Shown in pieces: positions 1 through 8,168 of a stretch of 64,000 bases of DNA; the first letter of the stretch is position 1, and every line of letters begins with the position of its first letter. The notes under the pieces are model-generated. The model did no database searches. It worked only from the letters and a program-made list of their open reading frames with translations, and had not been told where the DNA came from. Location: positions 1 through 64,000 of the forward strand of contig NZ_CP051240.1 of assembly GCF_017794965.1 (NCBI RefSeq), read 5' to 3'. Source of the DNA: Alcanivorax sp. (GTDB taxonomy: Bacteria; Pseudomonadota; Gammaproteobacteria; Pseudomonadales; Alcanivoracaceae). The position numbers and the translations under genes were made by a program.

Positions 1-35
1 ATTGTCATCCTGACACAGTATGTGAAGAAAAACGG

Positions 36-560
36 ATGACAAAGTCGCTGGTGCTGGGGGGCGTGCGTTCCGGCAAGAGTGCACTGGCTGAGCAGCTGGT
101 GAGCGAACAGGCCGATCCGGTGGTTTACGTAGCCACAGCCACCATCGGGGATGCAGAAATGCACCAGCGGGTGCGCCGCCACCGCACACGCCGCCCTGCC
201 GAATGGTCTCTGCAGGAAGAACCCTTGCGACTGGGTGAGCTGCTGAACCAGGTGGCGCGAAAAGCCCCTGCGCCTGTTTTGCTGATTGATTGCATGAGTC
301 TTTGGGTGAGTAACCTGCTCCATGCCGACGAGGCTGTCTTCGCCCGGGAACGTGACCACTTCCTGAGTGCACTGGTTGATTATCCCGCCCCGGTGGTTGT
401 CGTCAGTAATGAAGTGGGTTTGGGGATTATCGGCATGGATCCGCTTACCCGTCGTTTTGCCGATGAGCTGGGCTGGTTGAATCAGGCGCTGGCCAAGCGT
501 TGTGACCGGGTGGTGTTGTCAGTGGCCGGGATTGCCCAGACGCTCAAAGGCGAGCCGTAG
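36..560 (+). CDS. cobU: Adenosylcobinamide kinase / adenosylcobinamide-phosphate guanylyltransferase
   Basis: Bifunctional cytoplasmic enzyme of the cobalamin lower-loop pathway: it phosphorylates adenosylcobinamide and then transfers GMP to it. The 174-residue protein is the usual CobU length. A P-loop GGVRSGKS lies at residues 8-15, and the family block SNEVGLGI occurs about residue 122. The ATG at 36 puts the P-loop at the expected distance from the N-terminus. Only 35 bases are visible upstream, so any operon partner before it is outside the window. cobC and cobT face it from the other strand, so these three lower-loop genes converge here. A REP pair separates cobU from cobC. Confidence 0.95.
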   Translation: MTKSLVLGGVRSGKSALAEQLVSEQADPVVYVATATIGDAEMHQRVRRHRTRRPAEWSLQEEPLRLGELLNQVARKAPAPVLLIDCMSLWVSNLLHADEAVFARERDHFLSALVDYPAPVVVVSNEVGLGIIGMDPLTRRFADELGWLNQALAKRCDRVVLSVAGIAQTLKGEP

Positions 561-742
561 CGCCTGCTGTAGGAGCGTCGCTGGCGGCGCGATCACGAGC
601 GTCAGCGAGTAACGGGTATCGAGTTTCGAAAGGCAGCCCCCTTGAAAACCTTACGGGCTGGATGTGTTGATTTTCGAAACTTGCTGCTCGAAATTCGAAA
701 CGGGTTTGTTCGCGCCTCAAGCGGCGCCTACAAAAAACTTGG
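561..742. repeat. REP-like inverted pair plus CGAGTTT heptamers between cobU and cobC
   Basis: A REP-type palindrome (CTGTAGGAGCG...CGCGATC) spans about 567-595, and a partner in opposite orientation (CGCGCC...GGCGCCTACA) lies about 709-735, giving a BIME-like pair between convergent genes. Bases 605-632 read as 7-bp units CGAGTAA, CGGGTAT, CGAGTTT, CGAAAGG, the CGAGTTK family seen again at 36483, 44845 and 52321. No gene is visible here. Confidence 0.65.
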
Positions 743-1339
743 CTAGCCGTGTTTTACCAGACAACTCAGCGTGCCGAATTCGGTGTGGTCCAGTCGGACC
801 TGGGAACGGTTGGCAAAGGGGACGTGAAAACCGGCCATGGCGTTGCTTGGCGTTAGTCCGAGTACATGGCCGAGCACCATGCGGATGACTCCGCCATGAC
901 AGACCAGCAACACTTTTTTGCCGGCCAACTCCTTGCACCAGTACTGCCAGGCTTCACCGATGCGCCGGTGAAAATCCTGAATGGATTCTGCGTTGGGTGG
1001 CGGATGATTTTCCGCATCGCGCCAGAAGTTGGCTTGATGATTGCCATATTCCTGCGCCACCTGTTCGCGCGTTTTTCCTTCCCAGTCGCCAAAACTGATT
1101 TCCTTGAAACCCTCTGCGACGGTGACAGGAACATTCAATTGTGCGGAAAGCTCGCTAGCGAACTCGCGACAGCGCAGCAACGGCGAGGTGAGGATGTGAT
1201 CCCACTGTTCGTCTTTGCCAATGGCATCACGCATTTGTTGCCAGCCCTGTTCGCTGAGCGGATCATCACGGTGCCCCCGGTACTTATGACCCCCTGCCGG
1301 TTCGCCGTGACGGATCAGATCGAAATAGGTGGTGGTCAT
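743..1339 (-). CDS. cobC: Histidine phosphatase family protein, probable alpha-ribazole phosphatase
   Basis: Probable phosphatase that removes the phosphate from alpha-ribazole-5'-phosphate or adenosylcobalamin phosphate at the end of cobalamin assembly. The phosphoglycerate-mutase-like fold is shown by the RHG motif at residues 10-12, a TSPLLRC block, FGDWEG and the second catalytic histidine in CHGGVIR. The start at 1339 was chosen because LIRHGEP then sits at the N-terminus; the ORF can be extended 11 residues, but that would run into cobT. cobT ends at 1341, so the two are separated by one base and are surely co-transcribed. The cobT neighbour is the main argument for CobC over a generic phosphatase. 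Confidence 0.88.
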   Translation of the reverse strand: MTTTYFDLIRHGEPAGGHKYRGHRDDPLSEQGWQQMRDAIGKDEQWDHILTSPLLRCREFASELSAQLNVPVTVAEGFKEISFGDWEGKTREQVAQEYGNHQANFWRDAENHPPPNAESIQDFHRRIGEAWQYWCKELAGKKVLLVCHGGVIRMVLGHVLGLTPSNAMAGFHVPFANRSQVRLDHTEFGTLSCLVKHG

Positions 1340-1340
1340 A

Positions 1341-2471
1341 TCAGTCGTTCCCGCTGTTGCTGACGCCGGCATCGGCGAAGGTGGCCATATGATTGTGCAG
1401 GGCGCAGGCGCTGCGTATCAGGGGGACGGCCACGGCGGCACCACTGCCTTCACCGAGGCGCATGCCCAGATCCAGTAGCGGTTCGGCGTTCATGGCCTGC
1501 AAGACGCGTTGATGCCCGGGTTCTTTGGAGCGGTGGGCGAAGATCAGCCAGCCGGCCAGTTCCGGGCGCAGACGCACGGCGGCCAGTGCGGCAACGGAAA
1601 CAATAAAACCATCCACCAGTGCCGGGATGCCGCGAACCGCACAGCCAATCATGGCACCGGTCAGCGCGACAATTTCAAAACCGCCCAGTGATGCCAGGCA
1701 GGCGAGCGGTTCGTCACTTTCGCCATGACGCGCCAGTGCCAGCTCAATCACCTTGATCTTGTGGCGCAAGCCGCTGGCATCCAGGCCGGTGCCGGGGCCG
1801 GCCAGTTCTTGCGGTGCGGCATGTAGTAGAGCGCAGGCCAGGGCGCTGGCACTGGTCGTGTTGCCGATGCCCATTTCCCCGCCGATAAAAAGCTCGCTGC
1901 GCCGTTCGGCGGCACGGGCGGCGGCACGATCTCCGGCCGCGAGAGCTTGTTGCAGCTGCTTCTCGCTCATGGCTGCCTGGCGAGCCAGGTTGGCGGTGCC
2001 GGCAGCGATGCTTTCATCAATGACCCCCTCGCTGAGGGGCGGGGCGGAGACCGTGCCGAGGTTGACCACTTCCAGGCTGGCACCGAGTTGCTGTGCCATG
2101 ACGCTGATGGCAGCGCCGCCGGTGACGAAGTTGGCAATCATCTGCCCGGTAACCGCCTGAGGAAACAGGGAGATGTCTTCAGCGCATACGCCATGGTCGG
2201 CGACGAACACGGTGATATGAATTCTGTCTGCGCAGGGGGTGTCGGTTGCCTGCAGCCCGGCCAGTTGAACGGCGATCTGCTCCAGTTGTCCCAATGATCC
2301 CGCTGGCTTGGTGAGCTGCTGCTGATGCGCCAGCGCCCTCTCATAATGCGATTCGCTGGGGGGCGCAATGGGGTGTTGCCAAGGTGGAAACGGGTCCAAG
2401 GCGGGCTCCGGTGTAGATGTGGCGACGACAGGAAAGCGGCAAATGCTCGACTCAGGCAGCGGCGCTGTCAA
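1341..2471 (-). CDS. cobT: Nicotinate-nucleotide--dimethylbenzimidazole phosphoribosyltransferase
   Basis: Makes alpha-ribazole-5'-phosphate from nicotinate mononucleotide and 5,6-dimethylbenzimidazole, the activation step for the lower ligand of B12. Family blocks are LTKPAGSLGQLE near the N-terminus, FVADHGV, and GEMGIGNTTSASAL containing the conserved glutamate region. At 376 residues it is slightly long for the family. No ATG is available upstream of the conserved part: the 5'-most start is TTG at 2471 with no clear Shine-Dalgarno, while an internal TTG at 2399 is preceded by GGAG at good spacing and would give about 352 residues, closer to normal. The N-terminus is therefore uncertain. 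It is divergent from the riboswitch-led btu operon and is followed at once by cobC. Confidence 0.93.
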   Translation of the reverse strand: MTAPLPESSICRFPVVATSTPEPALDPFPPWQHPIAPPSESHYERALAHQQQLTKPAGSLGQLEQIAVQLAGLQATDTPCADRIHITVFVADHGVCAEDISLFPQAVTGQMIANFVTGGAAISVMAQQLGASLEVVNLGTVSAPPLSEGVIDESIAAGTANLARQAAMSEKQLQQALAAGDRAAARAAERRSELFIGGEMGIGNTTSASALACALLHAAPQELAGPGTGLDASGLRHKIKVIELALARHGESDEPLACLASLGGFEIVALTGAMIGCAVRGIPALVDGFIVSVAALAAVRLRPELAGWLIFAHRSKEPGHQRVLQAMNAEPLLDLGMRLGEGSGAAVAVPLIRSACALHNHMATFADAGVSNSGND

Positions 2472-2586
2472 GGCGAATGGGGTCTTGGTATAAGCATCAA
2501 GAATCGCTCAAGTCGCCATGAAAAGCATTCAAGTAGCGGGATTCAGTTTGCTTATTGGTGCCGCCATTGGTAATTTCGCGCCACCT

Positions 2587-2790
2587 TTCGGTGCCTGCCC
2601 CGAACACGGGGGAGGTTAAACGGGAAGTCGGTGATGCCTGGCTGTTATGTCAGCAGGATAAATCCGACGCTGCCCCCGCAACGGTAATTGAGTCAACGAC
2701 AATCGGGATGCCACTGTACGCAGGTATGGGAAGGCGATTGTCGAAAGGGATGATTTTCCCTTTGCTCATCAGCCCGGAGACCGGCCGACA
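2587..2790 (+). promoter_or_regulatory. Cobalamin (B12) riboswitch upstream of btuB
   Basis: Conserved pieces occur in the right order: GGTGCC at 2590, TTAAACGGGAAGTCGGTGA at about 2615-2633, CGACGCTGCCCCCGCAACGGTAA (the B12 box) at about 2665-2687, GATGCCACTG at 2707, GGGAAGGCGA near 2728, and CAGCCCGGAGACCGGC near 2770. It precedes the btuB start by about 120 bases, on the same strand. Cobalamin binding is expected to repress btuB and the genes behind it. The rest of the 2472-2909 gap holds the divergent promoter region for cobT and the btuB leader. Confidence 0.92.
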
Positions 2791-2909
2791 GGTGAACCAG
2801 GCGTTGCGGTGGGCGATGACGGGGTAATGGCGCTCGCCGGTATCCCCTTGTCTGTCTGCTGCGGCTTAATTCATGCCGTGCGGGTGGGCACGGTAGAGGG
2901 GATCCTTTC

Positions 2910-4730
2910 ATGTCATTTCGTTTTTTTGCTGCCGTCCCGGCGGCGCTGAGCCTGCTGCCATTGGCAGCGTACCCGGAACAACCCATTCAGGTTGCCATGC
3001 TTGACCCCGTTGTGGTCACGCCGACCCTGAGCAGTGTGACGGCAGACGCGTCCCTGTCCTCAGTAACCGTCATTGATGAGAGCACTCTGCGTGGTCAGCA
3101 GGTCGTGGAGATGCGTGATGTGTTGCGTGGCCAGCCCGGTATCGATACCTATGGCAACGGTTCCTACGGCAAGATCAGTAATGTGTCCATCCGCGGCACC
3201 TCCAGCAATGCATCGCTATTGATGATTGAAGGTGTGCGTCTGCGCTCGGCGACCACCGGTGCGCCGGCATGGGAATATCTGCCGCCGCAGATGTTCGAGC
3301 GGGTGGAGATCGTGCGTGGCCCCCGAGGCAGCCTTTACGGTTCCGATGCGGTGGGCGGTGTGATTCAGCTATTCGGTCGAGACAACGGCAGCTGGGCCAA
3401 TGTGGGCGGTGGCAGTTTCGGTAGCTGGAATGTGGGGGCGGGCGCCTCCCTGAGCGAGAACAATACTTCGGTGATGGTCGGCGCCAATGTGTTTGATACC
3501 GAAGGCACCGAGATTCGCGAGCATAGCCATAATCGTGGTTTCCATAACGAGTCTGGCATCTTTCGCCTCAACCACCAGTTCGGAGAACGAGCCAGTGTGG
3601 GCCTGTTCAGGTTCAGCAGTGAGGGTGACACGGAATTCGAAGGTTCCACACCGGAGCAAAAGCGGGAGATGGAGTACCTGCTGCAGGTGACGGGGCTGAA
3701 GGGCGATGTCTGGGTGAACGACAACTGGCAGCTCAAGGCATTGATCAGTGAGGCGGAGGATGAAAGTGAGGATTTCACCGATGGCCTTACCAGCGGTGAT
3801 TTCAATACTCGTACCCGCACTGCCAATGTGCAGAGCGTGGCATTGGTCGGCAATCACCAGTTTATCCTGGGGGGCGAATACCTGCGCGATGAGGTGCTCA
3901 GCAGCGTGGACTATGACGAGCCCGGTCGCGACAACAAGGCGGTGTTTGGTCAGGCACTGCTGGCATTCGGTGCGCTGGATCTGCAGGGCAGCCTGCGGCA
4001 TGACGACAACGATGCCTATGGCAGCAAGGTGACCGGTGCGGGCGCGGTTGGCGTAAAGCTGAATCACCAGCATCGGGTACGGGTGAGTTATGGCACCGCA
4101 TACCGTGCGCCCACGTTCAACGATCTTTACTTCCCGGACTCCCCGCCGTTCTTCTACAGCAACCCGAATCTGGAACCGGAATCCTCGGAAACCGGCGAGC
4201 TGGGAGTGCGCGGTCAGTACCGTCACTGGTACTGGGATGCAGCGTTCTATCGCACCAACATCGATGACATGATCGTGTACGATTTTGCACAGTCCACCTC
4301 CCTCAATCTGGAGCGGGCCACGGTGGAAGGGGCCGAACTGGCCCTGGGGCTGGACTGGAATCAGTGGCGTACCGGGCTGGCATTCACTGCCCTGAAACCG
4401 GAAGATCGGGAAACCGGTAATATCATTGCCTACCGGGCCCAGCGTACCGGTCGGCTGGATCTGGATCGTCGCTTCGGTGATGTGTCCGTGGGGGCCACTG
4501 CCAGCTTCCAGGGGCATCGCTACACGGATGCGGCCAACACGGATCGGCTGCCAGGTTTCGGGTTGGTGGATTTGCGAGCCAGTTGGACATTCGCGAAGAA
4601 CTGGACCGGCCGGGTGGCGGTCGAAAATCTGTTGGACAAGGACTATGTCACGGCACGGAATTTTGCCGGTTGGGATTACCTCAACGCCGGGCGTGCAGTG
4701 ATGGTGAACATCAGTTACGACACACAATAA
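2910..4730 (+). CDS. btuB: TonB-dependent outer-membrane cobalamin receptor
   Basis: Outer-membrane 22-strand barrel that takes up cobalamin using TonB energy. At 606 residues it is close to E. coli BtuB. It has a signal peptide (about 1-22), a TonB box DPVVVT at residues 32-37, a plug domain with VEIVRGPRGSLYGSDAVGG, and a barrel with alternating aromatic strands up to the C-terminus. A purine-rich GAGGGG lies just upstream of the ATG. Cobalamin specificity is inferred from the upstream B12 riboswitch and the btuFCD genes that follow, not from ligand residues. It is first in a four-gene uptake operon, with a 36-base gap to btuF. Confidence 0.93.
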   Translation: MSFRFFAAVPAALSLLPLAAYPEQPIQVAMLDPVVVTPTLSSVTADASLSSVTVIDESTLRGQQVVEMRDVLRGQPGIDTYGNGSYGKISNVSIRGTSSNASLLMIEGVRLRSATTGAPAWEYLPPQMFERVEIVRGPRGSLYGSDAVGGVIQLFGRDNGSWANVGGGSFGSWNVGAGASLSENNTSVMVGANVFDTEGTEIREHSHNRGFHNESGIFRLNHQFGERASVGLFRFSSEGDTEFEGSTPEQKREMEYLLQVTGLKGDVWVNDNWQLKALISEAEDESEDFTDGLTSGDFNTRTRTANVQSVALVGNHQFILGGEYLRDEVLSSVDYDEPGRDNKAVFGQALLAFGALDLQGSLRHDDNDAYGSKVTGAGAVGVKLNHQHRVRVSYGTAYRAPTFNDLYFPDSPPFFYSNPNLEPESSETGELGVRGQYRHWYWDAAFYRTNIDDMIVYDFAQSTSLNLERATVEGAELALGLDWNQWRTGLAFTALKPEDRETGNIIAYRAQRTGRLDLDRRFGDVSVGATASFQGHRYTDAANTDRLPGFGLVDLRASWTFAKNWTGRVAVENLLDKDYVTARNFAGWDYLNAGRAVMVNISYDTQ

Positions 4731-4766
4731 GGTGCGGGCTGGGATGCCTGCCGGAACGCAGGAGAG

Positions 4767-5648
4767 ATGATGCTGATTCGCGGGTTGCTTTTGATACTGC
4801 TGTCCCTGCTGGCGGTGGTGGGCCGTGCAGAGGTTTGTGTAGAAGATGATGCCAGCCGTAGCCTTTGCCTGGCGCAACCCGCGAAGCGCATCGTCGCCTT
4901 GTCCCCCGGGGCGACGGAAATCCTGTTCGCCGCTGGAGCCGGTGCGCACATGGCCGCAGCAGTGAGCTTTAGCGATTACCCGCCAGCGGCAAAGAAACTG
5001 CCACGGGTGGGTACTTTCAAACGCCTGGATCTGGAGGCGATTCTGGCGCTGAAACCGGATCTGGTGGTGGCCTGGGGCAGTGGTAACCCGGCTGAGCAGG
5101 TGGAGCGGCTGGTTTCGCTGGGGTTGCCTGTCTATGTGAGCGAGCCACGGCGTTTTGAGGACGTGGCCAGCAATCTGGAGCGGTTGGGGCGGCTGGCCGG
5201 TACTGATGCGGTGGCGTCGGGAGCCGCCAAGGCTTTCAGGGCCGGCGTTGCGTCCCTGCAGAGCCGGTATGCCAAGGCCTCGCCGGTGACGGTGTTCTAT
5301 CAGGTCTGGGAAGAACCGCTGATGACCGTCAACAATGCCCATCTGATCAGTGAAGCCATTGGTGTCTGTGGCGGCGTGAATGTGTTCGGAGATTTGCCAG
5401 CACTGGCGCCACGCATCAGCCGTGAGGCGGTGCTGGAAAAGAATCCCCAGGTGATCGTGGCCGGTGGCATGGGCGAAGAGGATCCCCAATGGCTTAATCC
5501 CTGGAAACGTTTCACCTCTCTGCAGGCTGTAGAGAAGGACAACCTGTTCTTTATCGCCCCCTCTTCCCTGCAACGGCCTACGCCGATGATGCTTACCGGC
5601 ACACGCACCCTGTGTCGGCACCTGGAAAGTGCCCGTGCCCGACACTAA
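4767..5648 (+). CDS. btuF: Periplasmic cobalamin-binding protein
   Basis: Substrate-binding component of the BtuCDF importer, exported by an N-terminal signal peptide of about 21 residues. The helical-backbone binding-protein fold is indicated by RIVALSPGATEILFAAGAG, the VGTF segment, and LDLEAILALKPDLVVAW, typical of the BtuF/FecB group. At 293 residues it is of normal length. It lies between the receptor and the permease. The btuC start overlaps its last 20 bases, which implies translational coupling. Other corrinoid or siderophore ligands cannot be excluded from the protein alone; the riboswitch makes cobalamin by far the best call. Confidence 0.9.
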   Translation: MMLIRGLLLILLSLLAVVGRAEVCVEDDASRSLCLAQPAKRIVALSPGATEILFAAGAGAHMAAAVSFSDYPPAAKKLPRVGTFKRLDLEAILALKPDLVVAWGSGNPAEQVERLVSLGLPVYVSEPRRFEDVASNLERLGRLAGTDAVASGAAKAFRAGVASLQSRYAKASPVTVFYQVWEEPLMTVNNAHLISEAIGVCGGVNVFGDLPALAPRISREAVLEKNPQVIVAGGMGEEDPQWLNPWKRFTSLQAVEKDNLFFIAPSSLQRPTPMMLTGTRTLCRHLESARARH

Positions 5649-6615
5649 CTTTCGCCACGTCCTGTCCCTGGGCCTGCTGTGTCTGGCCGGCCTGATATCG
5701 CTGATCGTCGCGTTGTCCGTGGGCAGTGTGTCGGTGTCACTGACGGAACTGTGGGCGGTTATTAGCGGGCGGGGCGAGGGGTTGCATCAAGCACTGGTGT
5801 TTGAGCTCAGGGCGCCCCGGGCGATGGCCGCTTTCGCCACCGGCGGGTTGTTGTCCCTGTCCGGAGCCCTGATGCAGGTGCTTTTGCGTAACCCGCTGGC
5901 AGACCCTTATGTGCTGGGGATTTCCGGCGGCGCTGCGGCAGGGGCACTGTTGTCCATGTTGCTGGGGCTGGGCACCGTCATGGTATCCGGTTCCGCGTTC
6001 GCCGGGGCGTTGCTTTCCACGCTCATGGTGTTTGGTCTGGCCCGGGGCCGTGGCAGCTGGACACCGACCCGTCTGCTGCTCACCGGGGTCGTGGTCGCGG
6101 CTGGCTGGGGCGCCATGATTACCTTCATGCTCACCATGGGTTCCGTAGAGCAATTGCCGGGTATGTTGTACTGGCTCATGGGGGACCTGAGCTACGCCCG
6201 CACGCCCTGGCTGGCCTGGCTGGTATTGATCCCGGCGGTGCTGGTCATCTTGCCCCTGGGGCGCAGCCTGAACGTGCTGGCCCGTGGCCCATTGCAAGCT
6301 GCGGCACTGGGGGTCGCGGTCAAACCGTTGGCCTGGACAGTGTATGCGTTGGCCAGCCTGCTTGCTGCCGTGGCCGTGACCACCGCTGGCAGTGTGGGAT
6401 TCGTGGGGTTGATCGTGCCGCATATGTTGCGGCTGGTGCTGGGCAATGACCAGCGTATTGTCCTGCCGGCCAGCGTGCTCGCGGGTGGCGTCCTGCTCAC
6501 GGTGGCGGACACCCTGGCACGTACCCTCATGGCACCGGAGCAATTGCCGGTGGGGGTAATCACGGCCCTGATTGGCGTTCCCACTTTCCTGTTCCTGTTG
6601 TATCGGAGTCGCTGA
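5629..6615 (+). CDS. btuC: Cobalamin ABC transporter permease
   Basis: Inner-membrane permease of the FecCD/BtuC type, 328 residues with about ten hydrophobic helices. Family segments include ELRAPRAMAAFATGG, ALMQVLLRNPLADPYVLGISGG and VGFVGLIVPHMLRL. The start is GTG at 5629; a second GTG six bases later (5635) is an equally possible start. It overlaps btuF by 20 bases, and its stop shares one base with the btuD start (TGATG), so btuF, btuC and btuD form a tightly coupled set. Confidence 0.92.
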   Translation: MPVPDTNFRHVLSLGLLCLAGLISLIVALSVGSVSVSLTELWAVISGRGEGLHQALVFELRAPRAMAAFATGGLLSLSGALMQVLLRNPLADPYVLGISGGAAAGALLSMLLGLGTVMVSGSAFAGALLSTLMVFGLARGRGSWTPTRLLLTGVVVAAGWGAMITFMLTMGSVEQLPGMLYWLMGDLSYARTPWLAWLVLIPAVLVILPLGRSLNVLARGPLQAAALGVAVKPLAWTVYALASLLAAVAVTTAGSVGFVGLIVPHMLRLVLGNDQRIVLPASVLAGGVLLTVADTLARTLMAPEQLPVGVITALIGVPTFLFLLYRSR

Positions 6616-7379
6616 TGGCCGTGCTGGAGACCCAGGAACTGGTGATCGACATTCCTGGCCGGACAGACGGTGCGGCGCTGACCATGACCGTGGCGCCGGG
6701 GCAGTGCTGGGGCGTGCTCGGCCCCAACGGTGCGGGCAAGACCACCTTGCTGCATACCCTGGCCGGGCTGCGACCACCCCGTCGGGGCAGGGTACGACTG
6801 GACGGGGTGGCGGTGTCAGAGCTGCGCCGTCGGCAACTGGCCCGGCAGCTGGCAGTGGTATTTCAGGAGCGTCAGGACAGTTTCCCGGCTACGGTGTTTG
6901 AGTCTGTCTTGATTGGTCGTCACCCGTACCTGTCAGCATGGCAGCGGGAAACGGGTGAGGATGTTCGCATCGCCACCGATGCCTTGGAGGCGCTGGCGCT
7001 TTCTCCGCTGACGGATCGATTGGTGAATACCCTGTCCGGCGGCGAACGCCAGCGGGTGTCCATCGCCACGGCGCTATGCCAGCAGCCAGCAGTCTGGCTG
7101 GCGGATGAACCCACCAACCATCTGGATCTCCATCACCAGGTGGCCGTCATGACGTTGCTCAGTGAGCAGGCCAGACAGGGGGCGGGGGTGTTCCTGTGCC
7201 TCCACGACCTGAACCTGGCCGCACGCTGGTGCGACCATATACTGCTGCTGTTTCCCAATGGTGAACTTTGTCATGGTCCGGCAGAGACCATGCTGGTACC
7301 CGATGCACTGGAACGGTTATACGACCAGTCGCTCTTGGTTACCGAGGTGAAGGGGCGGCCATTCTTTATTCCCGAGTAG
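6615..7379 (+). CDS. btuD: Cobalamin ABC transporter ATP-binding protein
   Basis: ATPase subunit that powers BtuC. Walker A GPNGAGKTT lies at residues 36-44, the signature LSGGERQR about 139, and Walker B VWLADEPTNHLDLH about 158, followed by the switch histidine in CLHDLNLA. Its 254 residues are typical. The ATG overlaps the btuC stop by one base. A strong palindromic terminator lies 50 bases after the stop and is shared with the convergent slyD. Confidence 0.94.
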   Translation: MAVLETQELVIDIPGRTDGAALTMTVAPGQCWGVLGPNGAGKTTLLHTLAGLRPPRRGRVRLDGVAVSELRRRQLARQLAVVFQERQDSFPATVFESVLIGRHPYLSAWQRETGEDVRIATDALEALALSPLTDRLVNTLSGGERQRVSIATALCQQPAVWLADEPTNHLDLHHQVAVMTLLSEQARQGAGVFLCLHDLNLAARWCDHILLLFPNGELCHGPAETMLVPDALERLYDQSLLVTEVKGRPFFIPE

Positions 7380-7403
7380 TGCGGCGCAGCTCCGACAGAA
7401 ACA

Positions 7404-7431
7404 GCGTCAGGCATCTGGCGTCCAGCATCTG
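7404..7431. repeat. Degenerate GCGTCAG-type heptamer run
   Basis: Four successive 7-bp units (GCGTCAG, GCATCTG, GCGTCCA, GCATCTG) run from 24 bases behind the btuD stop into the palindrome that starts at 7429. Confidence 0.7.
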
Positions 7432-7494
7432 ACACTCTGCGCCATAAAAAAAGGCTCCCAAATGGGAGCCTTTTTTTATGGCGCAGAGTGTCAG
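7429..7494. terminator. Bidirectional terminator in a 66-bp perfect palindrome
   Basis: Two perfectly complementary 32-base arms flank an AA centre. The inner part is an ordinary intrinsic terminator (GGCTCCCAAATGGGAGCC with A and T runs), and the outer 14 bases (GCGCAGAGTGTCAG and its complement) are paired as well. It ends both btuD (+) and slyD (-), whose stop lies 3 bases beyond the right arm. Confidence 0.92.
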
Positions 7495-7497
7495 GGA

Positions 7498-7986
7498 TCA
7501 GTGATCGTGACCTTCCGGACCGTGTACGTGGCCGTGCTCTTTTTCTTCAGCGGAGGCTTCACGCACTTCGGTGATTTCCACGGCGAAGTTCAGGGTTTCA
7601 CCGGCCAGTGGGTGGTTGCCGTCTACGGTCACTTCATCGCCTTCTACCGCGGTGATGGTGAAGATGCGCGGGCCCGCTTCGGTCTGAGCCTGGAACTGCA
7701 TGCCCGGCTGCAGGTTGTCTTCGTTGCCTTCGAAGGCGGTCTTCGGCACTTGCTGGATCAGCTGCTCGTGACGCTCGCCGTAACCTTCTTCCGGGGTGAC
7801 GGTCACATCCAGCTTGTCGCCAGCCTGCTTGCCGACCAGGGCATTTTCCAGACCCGGAATGATGTTGCCGGCGCCGTGCAGGTAGGCCAGGGGTTCACCA
7901 CGCTCGACAGAAGAGTCGATGGTCTGGCCGGCATTGTTGGTCAGGGTGTAGTGGATGGACACTACGGCGTTTTCAGAAATTTGCAT
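7498..7986 (-). CDS. slyD: FKBP-type peptidyl-prolyl isomerase, SlyD family
   Basis: Cytoplasmic prolyl isomerase, chaperone and metal-binding protein. The FKBP core (ISENAVVSIHYTL...GEPLAYLHG) is interrupted by the SlyD insert-in-flap domain, and the C-terminus EHGHVHGPEGHDH is a short histidine-rich metal-binding tail. At 162 residues its tail is shorter than that of E. coli SlyD. The start at 7986 places MQISENAVV at the N-terminus; a 25-residue upstream extension is unlike the family. It stands alone, sharing the palindromic terminator with btuD. Confidence 0.92.
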   Translation of the reverse strand: MQISENAVVSIHYTLTNNAGQTIDSSVERGEPLAYLHGAGNIIPGLENALVGKQAGDKLDVTVTPEEGYGERHEQLIQQVPKTAFEGNEDNLQPGMQFQAQTEAGPRIFTITAVEGDEVTVDGNHPLAGETLNFAVEITEVREASAEEKEHGHVHGPEGHDH

Positions 7987-8168
7987 GGAAACCCTTTTGG
8001 GGTAGATGAATTTGGAATGCTGCGACCAGAAAAGGGCCGAAACACCCGGAAAGACGCACATTCTAACAATAGCGCGCCCGGCCTGACCAACCGGGTCGGT
8101 CAGGAACCGACAAACGCAGTCAGAGCAGGGCTTGGCCTGTCTGGCCCGCAGTTTGCTAAAGTGGGGGC

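Noticed and set aside
3369..5645. 758-residue minus-strand frame across btuB and btuF
   Set aside because: Antisense shadow of two well-identified genes; composition is low in hydrophobic patterning and it lacks a start signal. The same applies to long frames antisense to the copper ATPase (16063-17802), ptsP (22102-23685), imelysin (48446-49735) and the di-haem gene (49824-51170).
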